NCBI GenBank assembly: GCA_014706295.1
Contig: JACSVZ010000014.1
Coordinates: 70,087,541 to 70,151,540 of the forward strand
Origin: Lycocorax pyrrhopterus obiensis
Lineage: Eukaryota; Chordata; Aves; Passeriformes; Paradisaeidae
Length of the DNA stretch: 64,000 bases
Reading direction: 5' to 3'
Part shown: in pieces, positions 50,110 through 60,200 of the stretch
Numbering within the stretch: the stretch's first letter is position 1
Layout: every line of letters starts with the position of its first letter
The notes under the pieces: model-generated
Database searches by the model: none
Told to the model about the DNA's origin: nothing
What the model saw: the letters and a program-made list of their open reading frames with translations, nothing else
Position numbers and translations under genes: made by a program

Positions 50110-50880
50110 CGGCGGTGGGGACACCACCTTCGCTGGGAAGACAGACAGAATTTGAAATTCCTCTCTAGCTTCCCACCCGCGGGTGGGCAGCGGGGCTGCC
50201 GTGGGCTCTGTCAGAGGAGCCCTGGGAGATCCTGGCTACAGCCCGACGTCCCCCGGCGACCCAAATGCCAGCACCCAGAGAGGAGCAAACTGTCTTCATT
50301 GCCCTTAATGGGACACTTAACCCGCCGGGGTAATTAAGACCAGGGGGGCTGTCAGCACCATTAACCTCTTTATTGCCGGGAGCGGCACCGGGGGCAGCCA
50401 GGAGTGTCCCCCCGCACTCCCACCACCCGCGGAGGGTCCTGCACCCCCCGGGCTCGCCCCCCTCGCCTCGGTAGCCAGAAATGCCGGTTCCTGCGCGAAA
50501 CCATCGGTCCGAGGGCTCGGGGGTCTCCGGGGAGGCTCCCCCCTTCTCTTTTCCCTGGTGGCCGCTCCTCCACAGCCCAGCGTGTCCACCTCGCTGCGGG
50601 CTGTCCCCGGCGGCGCTCGGAGCGCGGCGGGGATGTCACAAAGCCTGCGGGAGGAAGTTATGGACCACCGGACCCCTGGGGAGAAGCCCCCCGCCCCGTG
50701 CCCCCCGGCGCTGCCCCACAGCACCGCGGTTCCTGCGGCCGCCCCGACCTCCTCCCGCCGGGACCCCGGAGCCCCGCTGTCCCCCCGGAGCTCGGGGGTC
50801 TCCGCCGGGACTGCCGCGGGAGGGACTCCCCCTCCCCCCCGCCGAAGGACCGGGGTGGGGGGGATAGGGCGGGAAAACAC
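50110..50880. promoter_or_regulatory. strong CpG island, probable promoter
   Basis: About 770 bp of very GC-rich, CpG-dense sequence, by far the strongest island in the window. Vertebrate islands of this size usually hold a gene promoter. A G-quadruplex motif lies at its right edge. No TATA box is evident, as is common for island promoters. Long frames on both strands (for example 50317-50880 minus and 50404-51186 plus) are Pro/Arg/Gly-rich and look like products of composition. Candidate splice donors farther right favour transcription on the + strand, but divergent transcription is possible. The gene cannot be identified. Confidence 0.75.
50852..50873 (+). other. G-quadruplex motif at CpG-island edge
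   Basis: Four G-runs (4, 7, 3 and 3 G) are separated by loops T, ATA and C, which satisfies the canonical intramolecular G-quadruplex pattern. Confidence 0.7.
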
Positions 50881-52850
50881 TTCCAGACTATCTCCATGAA
50901 GATCCAGTTTCTTTCTTTCTGGTCAGAAGTAACGTGGTTTTGTGGTTGTGGGTTGCTCGCTCTTTCTCGCTCTCTTTTTATTTTTAATTTTTTTTTTCGG
51001 TTTGGGTTTGTTTTGTTTTTTTTTTTTTTTTTCCCCTGTTATTTGTTTGTTTGTTTGCTTGCTTGGTTTTTAAACTTAAGATATAATGCTGAGAGACAAA
51101 GAGGTGAATTATCTGCCTCGGCGTTGATGGTACGTCAACATTGCAAAGCCCAGGGACTCTGTTCCTGCGATGAGGATGATTTATAGAAAATTGCAGGCAG
51201 AACACATGCACATTCTGGCAGCCGTAAAGACAGTCCCTCCCTTTTCCTTAATGTTCTTTTATCAGCTTCTTAGGAGGTGTCCGCTCCGTTTGTCTGCATG
51301 AAACCAGTAGTCTTAGTAGGAATCCTCAGTTTTGGTATTTTTTCCCCTTTTCCTTAAGAAGGATTCCCTAAATCCAACAGTGCTCCTTCTGTCCAGATAT
51401 TATCCTTCCTCCTATTTCTCACAGCACTTGTTTGGGGTGGAGAGGGGGGGAGCGGAAAGAGGGGAGAGGAGGAGAAGGAGGAGGAGGGAGAAGATCTTTC
51501 TCCTGTTTAGTCATTAACTTGCACGGCTCAAAGAAAAAGAAGATTTAATGGGAGAGGTCCTGCATGTGTGCTTTGTACTCACGGCATTCTTGCGGATGGG
51601 AAGATCGGAGGGTGCATGGGTTTAATATTTGACCAGCACCTGGGCGACCAATTTTCGTTATTTTATTTTATTGCTATTGTTAGTATTTCTGCATTTGGTC
51701 TTCAGCTCAGCTGGGAGAGACAATGAAGTTCTAACATGCCTGACACTTCTCCCAGAGTCAGTAAAACCTGAACTCAAAATTTCCAGGAGATCACCTCAGG
51801 TTCACCACTCCTATGTTAGCTTCCTCGGAGCAGGGGAGGATCTCCCCCTTCACCCGAACCGGAGCTCCTTGGTTCTAGTCTCTCTTCCAGCCCATGCGAG
51901 CTGCAGAGAGCTCGAGAGCTCGAGAAACCCCACTGATGTTCCAATACCAGTCATGCCCTTGTGCTCAAATTGATTTTGCCTCACTCCCGCGTATTGATTC
52001 ACTGAGTCTGCATGTAAACCCTAATTCCTCCCGCCCCTCCACCCCCATCCCCCTTTCCCCGCTAGACATAACCCCAGGAAGAATCTGACCTGGTGCTGTG
52101 GAAAGATTGGAGGGGAGGAGGGGGGGGTGGCGCGCTGAGGTGGGGGCAGCAAAAGAAGTAGCTCAGGACAATGCTTAATAGAAACAAGACTAAATAAAAA
52201 TGCAGGCTACAGCCGCTTTGTCTTTGTCTGCTTGCCTTCATCACCCAGATACCTTTCTTTGTGAGCCTTGATCGTTAGTTTCCACGGTTTTAAATAATCA
52301 GTCACAAAGGAGCAGACAACTAGGTGTTGGGAGGCATAAAAGTTATTTTAAGTGGAATTATTTATTTTATTTTGCAGCCAAAAAAACGTTTCACCAATGT
52401 AGGAAGTGATTTTGGTGATAGTAGTACAAGCTCTCTTTTCTCCCAAACGCTTGTGAGAAATAAAAAACCTGGAGATGACTGTCTTTATTTCCAGGAGTAG
52501 ACTTCAAAATACGTGCCAGAAATGGACAATTTGAGTGTCCTTTCTCCACATCAAATGCGAGCTGGAAGGGGGATTAAAAACCAACCACGTGGTAGATCTG
52601 GTTTTATACTTTGCAACCTCCAGCTCCATTTATGTTCTTTACCCTGCTCAGGGAAGATTAGCCTCTAGATGGATGTGTCTGAGGGATCACCTCGGGGGCA
52701 GATCTGCATGCAGAAACCGGTTTTTGTCATGGCTGGAAGAGAGCTATGACCCAGCAGAGCGCTCCATCCGAGCGGCTCCCCCAGCATCGCAGGAGCTGCT
52801 GAGCGCTCCTGCACAGCAAGCTTTGTGAAGGCAACAGCTTGGAAGGGGAA
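50881..52850. other. interval between CpG island and UTR-like block
   Basis: The interval begins with T/G-rich low complexity (a T run at 51017-51032, then TTTG repeats). A 51085-51240 stretch of unique sequence follows, then a purine-rich block (51434-51494) and a G-rich block (52111-52146). No coding exon is recognisable. Some of it may be transcribed as 5' UTR or first intron, but I see no decisive boundary. Confidence 0.5.
51434..51494. repeat. purine-only tract
   Basis: About 60 bases of GGGG, GGAGA and GAAGGAGGAGG words with almost no pyrimidine. Confidence 0.9.
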
Positions 52851-53264
52851 GATCTTCAGATCTTTCCCCCTTCTTCTCCTCCTCCCTGGCCTGTGAGTGA
52901 TTCAGTGTCCCAAACCTTAACTTTTTGTTACCACCTTCCTCCTCTTAATCTCCTTCATCTTCAACACCTCCTCCTCTATCACTACCATCTTCTCCTCCAT
53001 CTGTCTGCCTGCTGGATCTCTCTCTCGCTTGCTTGCTTTCCCCCCTCCTCTTCCACCTCCCTCCTCTTTCTTCTTGCCTTTTCCTCCTCTCTTTTCTTCT
53101 CTTTTCTTTCTCTTTTTCCTCCTCTTCCCCTACACGTTGTTGTTGTTGTTAGAAAGGATTCTTGCACCCCCTGGTGCTCTTGCGTTTTGTGTGGTAGGAG
53201 AGGAGATTGTCTTCTTTCTCTCTCTCCCTCTGGTTGCTCATTATTCAGAGAGAGACACAGAGGG

Positions 53265-53287
53265 TGAGAGAGAGAGAGAGAGAGAGA
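53265..53287. repeat. (GA)n microsatellite
   Basis: An uninterrupted GA array of about 11 units. A second, interrupted GA/GGGA tract follows at 53328-53370. Confidence 0.95.
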
Positions 53288-53384
53288 CGGATATCTCAGG
53301 TCATCTGCAGCTGCAGCAAACCAGTGAAGGAGAGAGAGAGAGAGGGAGAGGGAGAGAGAGAGAGGGGGGGAAAAGCAGGGAAAG

Positions 53385-53405
53385 ATGGCGATCCTCCATT
53401 GCTGA
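53385..53405 (+). CDS. upstream ORF (6 codons)
   Basis: ATG at 53385 has an A at -3 and a G at +4, a strong initiation context, and is followed by five sense codons and TGA. If the candidate exon is transcribed on the + strand, this would act as a translation-repressing upstream ORF. Too short to be detected as a gene and meaningful only as a regulatory element. Confidence 0.35.
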   Translation: MAILHC

Positions 53406-53529
53406 GACCTGGCAAGGAGCACATGAGACTCACAAAACAACTTCCACAACAATAACAAGAAGAGCTAGGCAGAGAGGAAGAGGAGAGGAGAGGAGGCAGC
53501 AGCAAGAGCAGCAGTGCCGGGACGCTCCT

Positions 53530-53535
53530 GTAAGT
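53530..53535 (+). other. candidate splice donor GTAAGT
   Basis: The sequence reads ...gctcct|gtaagt, an intron start that matches the U1 consensus at all six intronic positions. The exonic side (CCT) is weak. It sits at the end of the purine-rich UTR-like block. Confidence 0.4.
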
Positions 53536-53588
53536 TCTTGCAATTAAAACCCATCTCTGGTTTGGCATTGGAGAGATCATCTCTCGTT

Positions 53589-53648
53589 TGTATGTGTGTG
53601 TGTGTGTGTCTGTGTGTGTCTCCGTGTGTGTGTGTCCGTGCGTGTGTT
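53589..53648. repeat. interrupted (GT)n tract
   Basis: GT dinucleotides broken by CT and CC steps over about 60 bp. Confidence 0.9.
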
Positions 53649-53719
53649 ATTTTGTTTGGTCTTTTATGTCTGTCTTTCTTTCCACCACCTTCCTCTGAAA
53701 TCCATTCATTCGGTCAACG

Positions 53720-53880
53720 GAGGAAGGAGGAAGAAAGAAAGGAAGAAAAAAAAAAAAAAGAGAGAGAGAAGAGAGGGGAGCGAGAGCGGGGTGTTTTGTT
53801 TGAGAGAGAAGTCTCTTGCATGGAGGAGGAGAAGAGGAGGAGGTGCTGGTGGTGGTGGTGGTGGTGGTGGGAGGAGGAGG
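53720..53880. repeat. purine-rich low-complexity with (GGT)n
   Basis: GGAAGAAAG and poly-A words, then GAGAGA, then about eight GGT triplets (53847-53871) and GGA triplets. The frames it opens on the + strand (Glu/Lys-rich, then a Trp run) come from this composition. Confidence 0.9.
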
Positions 53881-54109
53881 AAGGCGGTTAATTAATTTTT
53901 TGTTGTTGCATTACGGGGGGGGGTGGGGGGGAAATATGGGGAGATAAGTGAGATACCAGCCGAGCTTTCGGGGTGGGGGGTGCCTGAGAGGATATGTGTG
54001 TGTGTGCGAGGTCTGGATGGTGCTGTGCGTGTGGACTTGGATCAGAGACGGGAGACACACGGAGGAGAGAAAAGCTCCGTGCTGGCACGACCCAGGCAAT
54101 CGGGTGACC

Positions 54110-54190
54110 TCTTTCTTCCTTTCTTTCTTTCTTTCTTTCTCGCTCTCTTTCTTTCTTTCTTTCTCTCTTTCTTGCTTTCTTTCTCTCTCC
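54110..54190. repeat. (CTTT)n tetranucleotide microsatellite
   Basis: TTTC units with a few CTCT interruptions (near 54141-54147 and 54164-54174). Confidence 0.95.
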
Positions 54191-54214
54191 CAGCCACTCT
54201 CCCCCTCCTCCTCT

Positions 54215-54370
54215 TTCTCCTCGTCCCCTCTCGCTGCCCTCCTCGCCGCTGGCGAGGCTGGTCCCTCAGCCCGGCGGTGGTGCCCCCACCGCGGCTCTCC
54301 TGGAGTTGGGATGCGGGGGTCCCCGGCGGCGTCGGGGCTGGGGGGCTGGTGGTGCCCGCAGGAGGTGGCT
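54215..54370. promoter_or_regulatory. short second CpG-rich patch
   Basis: About 150 bp of CpG-dense, GC-rich sequence inside the UTR-like block. It could be an alternative promoter for the transcript ending at the donor at 55067, or an extension of the main island's domain. Confidence 0.35.
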
Positions 54371-55066
54371 TGGAGGAGGACAGCGTTCAGCTGGAGAGCA
54401 GGAGCCATTACACACGCTTGTGCTCTCCTTTGAGAGAAAGGAGAGCGAGAAGGGAAGAAAGGAAGGGGAAGGAGCCCACTTCTACTTGCTCAGTTCCCCG
54501 ATGTCCCTACCTTTAAACGAGGCAAGGGAGAAGGCGCTTTCTCCCCTGCCCCTTTCTCAACCCACCCGGAGCAGGTTTCTCCCTATCTCTCCCCCTCTTT
54601 CCCTTTCTTTATCTCCCTGTCCTCCATTTGCAAGCTGTCTGCTTTGGTTCCAGTCCAGGCTCCACAACACAAAGCTTCTCCTCGCTCTCGCACACATGCA
54701 CACACACAGTCCACAGGCTCTTTATGTCTTCTGGAGTAACCTTCTCCTTCCCCCCCCGTCCCCCCCGGCTCCTCTCAGCATTGTGGTTTCTATTCTCCAC
54801 ACAGAGAGATCCTCCTGGAGCTTCATGTGGTTGTGATCTGATAGGATTTCTTCCCCCTCCCTCCACCTCCCCTCTTTTTGGGGGAGAAAAAGGGGAAAAG
54901 TTTCATTTGTTTTTCTGGTGTTTGGAAGGGGAAAGACCTCCAAGTTTTGAGTGCTTTCTGCTCCTGCTTTTGTGTGCGCGTCTGTGGGGGTCTGTTTGTC
55001 TCATGAAGCTGCTTGCATGTCTAAGAGGAAGTGACTAGTTTGGCAGAGAGCTGTGATCTGAGTCAG
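54371..55066 (+). other. candidate alternative 5' UTR exon
   Basis: Non-repetitive C/T-rich sequence ending in agtcag|gtaagc at 55066/55067, a good donor with CAG on the exon side. It contains a short upstream ORF (ATG at 55003, TAG at 55036-55038) in weak context. The start boundary is unknown. It could be an alternative first exon to the one ending at 53529, or part of the same transcript. No coding sequence was recognised. Confidence 0.35.
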
Positions 55067-55072
55067 GTAAGC
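55067..55072 (+). other. candidate splice donor CAG|GTAAGC
   Basis: Exon-side CAG with GTAAGC at the intron start is a strong consensus match. No acceptor and next exon could be identified in the remaining 9 kb. Confidence 0.4.
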
Positions 55073-55103
55073 CATGTCATGTTCTCTAGCTCCACCAGAA
55101 AAT

Positions 55104-55131
55104 GGAGGAGAGAGAGAGAGAGAGAGAGAGT
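55104..55131. repeat. (GA)n microsatellite
   Basis: A near-uninterrupted GA array just inside the presumed first intron. Confidence 0.95.
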
Positions 55132-57159
55132 AGACAAAGCTGAGATGGGAAGTGCTCCTAACATTGTGGATGCCTCTCCATGTTTTGAGGCTTTTGCTGG
55201 GCAGGAGCTGGCTTAATCATGATTTTTTCCCCTAAGGTTTCCTTCAGATTTTTCAATGCACAACATTGTGATGGTTCTTCTCGCTGTCTTCATGCTATCA
55301 GGAAATGAGGATTGGAGGAAATTGCTCAGATTCTCCTTCACACAGAGAAACACATCCTCAGGCTTTTTTTCTCTGATGCTTTCATGCGGAGGTCACCTTT
55401 CTAGATATTTTTCTTTGGTTAAAGACCACAGGATTTTGGAGGTTGATCAGTTGGCCAAGTAAATAGTGTATATAAGCATATATTTATAGATTTCTGAAAG
55501 CATTTGGAGGTAAGTGCATGCAGCTTGAGGCTGCTCAGGTTCTTCCAGAGGGTATCATGAAATGTCTCTTTTTTTCCTAGGTGCTGATGCCTAATTTTTT
55601 GGGATTTTTAACATCTCATTTTCAAGAGCATTCCTTCTTTTGGATGTGTTTTAAATTAAGATGGAATATTTCTCTCCACTCACTAGGTTGCATTAAAGTG
55701 ATACTGGCAAGCTTTTAGTAGGCTCCTCAGAGCATCATAACATACATAATTTCTCTTGGAAAAAGCAAAACAGTTTTCACAGCTGTCTTTTCGGTGTCAT
55801 AAAATATTCTTTTTTCCTGAAAACTTACAGCAACGTTCTTACCGTGATTTTAATGTCATTATGGAAACCTGAGATCTTTGAAGTGAGATAGCAGTTGAGC
55901 AGGAATTTGTGTGCTTTGTTTTTAACCCACCTTTTAATCTGAAGCGATTTTGAGTAGACCCAAAGCAGGCCTCGCATCTTTTCCCACCCACTGAAATTTG
56001 CACGCCTGCTGCACGGTGGATGCAGTTCCTCAACAAGTCCAAAACGCATCCCGAAATGCGTGAGGGGGATACCAGGGTGCTCAGTGCTGCTGAGCTTGAA
56101 GGCACAGCTCCATGGCAAGGTGTGAGTAATGTCCCTGCACTGGTTACTCTGAGGGCTTTGAGGACAAACATGGAGAGATGCTAAGTGGCAGGATGGGGGA
56201 CGTAGTGGATGTGAATCAGAACACGGTCCCAGATGTGCAAAAAACCAGAAAGATTTGAGGATTGCAGTGACGGGTGATGAACTTGAGATCCGGCTTAAAG
56301 GTTAAAATCAATGCCCTTGTTTTATTTTTGCTGTGGAAGAAATGTTTTAAATGTGTAATCTAATACACTTTGGAAGGATATTGCTTTATCAACTGTGCAT
56401 TTCTTAAGTTCTGGTTGCTGATGCGTCACCCAAATTACTGAGATACTCTGGTTGTCTCCATCTTTCAGAAGAGGGCCATGGAACATACCATTTCAGGTAT
56501 GTTTAATCTTATATTTCGACAAAAAGAGAGGTTAACTGCTTTTGGTTTTGGGGTTTTGTTTGTTTGTTTCTGCTGTTGTTGTGGTGTTTTGGGTTGGTTT
56601 TTTTTTCCCCCCCCTGAGGTGATATTCTTTGATGCATTTTTCAGTCTCTGCACAGGTCTAAATCAGCCATTGAAGAAAAATTGAAAAATTGCCCACTGAC
56701 CTTTGGTTATTTGGGTCGGATCCCAAATATCCATCCCCTATATGGCCTGTGTGCAGTGTGCTTGTGGTTCAGAGCTGTGAATCTCTCCTCTTCTTTCTGG
56801 GGAGGTCAGCCCAGTGCTGGCACTACGGGGTGCCCTGCAGAGGCACTGCCCTTGAACGTGGCATGTGCAATCCAAGAACAACGCTGGGATTTAAGATCAG
56901 GATCTTTATGGGAGGGCCCCTTACACCCTAGAAAACCAAACAACATTGCAGTAGTTTGAGCTGGAGTGAGAATGGTGGTGTTTTAGTGGCTTGTTTGTTT
57001 ATTTGTTTGGGTATTTTTTTTTTCTGGGTTTCCTCACTATGAGACTGAAACCTCTTCAGAGAATTATGTTCTTGTTAATGGTGTTTCTTGCTGTAGTTCT
57101 GCCCACACAGACTGAAGTTCACCTTTCTATTAGAATACTAGCTGAAGAACTTTTATTTT

Positions 57160-57245
57160 AAAAAACCCCCAAAAACCAGCAAAAGCAACACAAAACAATT
57201 CTACCCCCCCAAAAAATCCCAAGCAAACAAACAAATAAGAAAAAC
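57160..57245. repeat. A/C-rich low-complexity tract
   Basis: Runs of A and C with scattered CAAA units and little G or T. Confidence 0.85.
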
Positions 57246-60200
57246 CTGAAAACCCATTGGTTTTTAAAGAAGCTCCAGAGAGAAGATCTTAATTCATGCC
57301 ATGGTGGTGACATGAGTGTTTCTCCTAATCAGGCAGAAATTTCTTCATTCAGACAATGGCTTTCAATTGCTTTTGGTTTGGGGCACACAGAACCTTTTCT
57401 TGGTGCAAGCTCTAACAGAAAGAATAAGCACTGATACGTTATTCTCCAGTATTTAAATATGCTTTTCTTAATCACTTTTCTCACACCTGTTAGACATAGC
57501 CTGTGAACCACTGCTTTAAAAATATGTAAACAATTACTTGATTTCCTTTTACATTTTCACTAGCTTCATACCAGGTTATGCTGATGAGAAACTTAACATG
57601 TCATGTTTACAATTTCCTTCCGTAATTAAAAATACTGTTTTGTTGCAAGAGGAAAGCTAAAAATACAATCATGTGTGTGCTTAGATTGTGAAGAATATGA
57701 GCACGTAATGGGGTGCTGGAAAGGGAAAGCAGGGCAACAACTGCAAGTGGAAATGGAAAAAAAATATGATAATTCCAATCCAGTAACCCTTATAACAAAT
57801 TCATCAGTGTTGTGAACTTTGACTTAAAAGAGGACTGACTTTTATGAAGACCGATAAAAGGATGATTAAAAAGAGAGTTGACAAGGAGATGACTATTGTT
57901 CAACATAGATGTCTGGACATCTGGCAGATGTTCCTCTGGGCCCCAAGGAATGGGCAAGTTTAATTTTAGCCTTAAAAAGGAAATGAGAAGAACTTAAGTC
58001 TTATAATAGTACAACTTACAGTTTGAGGAAGGTTACTTCAGAAGAGCTCAAAAGATGCCCCTTGAAATCTGGAACTCCCAGAAACCCAGTGTAAATCAGC
58101 TTTTCTTATTGAGTTTTCCTGTTATTCCAAGCAACATGTGTCGAGTTACAATATAAGTTGAGATTACCTCAGTTTACTGTAACACTTTCTCTGTGTGGTG
58201 TTGTGGATAATTTCCTTAATTGGGCAGAACAACACTGCTTTGAAGTAAGAAACTGCATAAAAAGGACTTAAAAGTGTGAAACTGGTGAATAGCTGTGTAC
58301 TGTTCCTTAACTAATATTATCCCATGTTGAAGCTTCACCAGGCAAACTTAGGGACAAATGCAAAAGTCCCCAGTGAAATAGGGATTTGAAGAACCTGCTG
58401 ATAGAGGAAGGAGGTCCTGTTTTTCACAGATGAGGAAAGGTCTACAAAGGCCAAGATGTCCGTGTCATTTCATGTGTATTTTGTTTCCTTATATTTTGTT
58501 ACAGTTCCAATCCATTGTAGGAGAAAAAGAATGGAAATACTCCTTTAACATCATGTATTTCTCTATTTTGACTCTTAGCAGATGTTTCTCTACTGTGAAG
58601 TAAAAGATTATGTATTTTTGTGAACTTGTTCTGGATGAATATGGTCTGCGAACCGTATGCTTTGCTTAGGGTGCATACTTGATCCGAGATGTGTTCAAGT
58701 ATGAACTTCTAATTGCTGGCTTCAGCAGAGATGTTGAACTTCATCAGTCCAAATGCTTGCTTGCTTTTCAAACAGTTGCTTCTCTCTTGGGTGCTAAATA
58801 ATCTAGAAATCCATGGGCCCATAGGAGGTGAGCAGGAGGTCTGCTAAGTGTTAGTTGAGGAGAGAATGAGAAATGCCATCTTGCTCTTCAGAGAGTGAGA
58901 ATAATTTTTGAGAGGGGGGAAAAAATAAAATAGGAGTGTGATGAGAGTGGAGGTTGCTTAAACATCTAACTTCTCAGAGAGAGGAACTCAAATTGTTTAG
59001 TCAAGAGGTGCTGGAGAAGGTGGTGTGATGCAAGTCCTCAGCTGCTGGCAGAGACACAGTTAACATTGTAAACGGTTGAACTTCAGCATGGCACTTCTCC
59101 AAATGAGTTGACTGTTGAAAATAAAATGTTCCAGAAGAACTGGGAGAACAGGAAAGAAGTTAAAATAGCATGGTTTGTATGCCAGTGCTGAAAGAAGAAA
59201 AGGAGGGAGGAAGGGAGATAGATCGACTTATGATAATTATCTTGTTGGTTGCAGCAAAAAAAAAAAAAAGGGAATTAGTAGAAGTTTCCAAACTTGGAGG
59301 ACCAGGTTTAATAGAATGTGGTCTTCGTTTTTGTCCTGAGTTTTGGAAGTACTCTTCTGCTTTCAGGTTGTGTTTGGGAAGTTCAGCACATAGGTAAATA
59401 CAAAATCACGTGAGACTGTTTTTGGGTTCTGTTCTGTTTTGTTCTTTTTAACTTTAAAAACAATACCAAAGAACCAAAAAGTCTGCCCCTCATCTCTCGA
59501 GCTTTATTAAGCTGTGCCAGATGTTGCAGCACAAATAGGTCTCTAAAGGGATTTCAAGGAGAGGAGAGAGCTTGAGATGAGGAAAGGGGAATCTTTGTGT
59601 CTAGTGTCTTAGAGTTGAACACAATTTTAAGTACAATGTAATTTTTTTTTTTCCTGTGCTCTTTTCAGCTCTCTGGGAGTTGAAGATCTTGGTACAGTTG
59701 CTTTGGTCAGCTTGAGGCAACATATGTTACTGCAGTAACTCAAAATACCGTGGCCTAATCGCTACTTGAAGGACCTATTCTTTAAGCAATGTTTGGGAAA
59801 GAGCTTTCTCTTACCATTGGTTTTGACTGCTTTGTAGTCATTTTTGGAGATGCACTGGTTGTCAGGACATCTGTTCCAGACCTAGCAGCAGTGCTGTACA
59901 TTGCATTTTACCTTGATCAAAACTCTCATCGTTTTGGGCTGGGACTTTTTGTGGTATAATTGTGGACCTCCACAGCTGCTGTCAAGGGGGAGTACGGTGG
60001 GGTTTTGGCTTGGGCTAAAAGCAGCTTCTTAGGTAGAAGATGGCAAGATCCATCAAGAGAAGCAATTAATTTAGTTTAGTTTATCTGGTAATTGAAGGAA
60101 GATGGAAACAGGAGATCTCAGGGTGCTCAGGAGTTGTTCTTGAGTGGAGTCAAACGCGATTTCTTTAAGAATACTTGTCCAATAATGCCAGCATAAAGAG

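Larger units (their letters stand above)
52860..53529 (+). other. candidate 5' UTR exon (non-coding)
   Basis: A pyrimidine-biased stretch (52860-53145) is followed by a purine-biased stretch with (GA)n tracts (53265-53287 and 53328-53370). The block ends at a good splice-donor sequence, GTAAGT, at 53530-53535. Long GA/CT-rich leaders ending in such a donor are common in vertebrate transcription-factor and neural genes. The exon start is unknown. It contains a short upstream ORF at 53385-53405. The host gene is not identified. Minus-strand transcription cannot be excluded. Confidence 0.4.

Noticed and set aside
50317..51186. 187-codon minus-strand and 260-codon plus-strand frames in the CpG island
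   Set aside because: Pro/Arg/Gly-rich, overlapping on opposite strands, and explained by high GC. No domain is recognisable, and the plus frame runs into T-rich low complexity.
52839..54836. Ser/Pro-, Arg/Glu- and Phe/Leu-rich frames across the UTR-like block
   Set aside because: They follow the GA, CT, GT and CTTT tracts and overlap in several frames. They are artefacts of composition, not coding exons.
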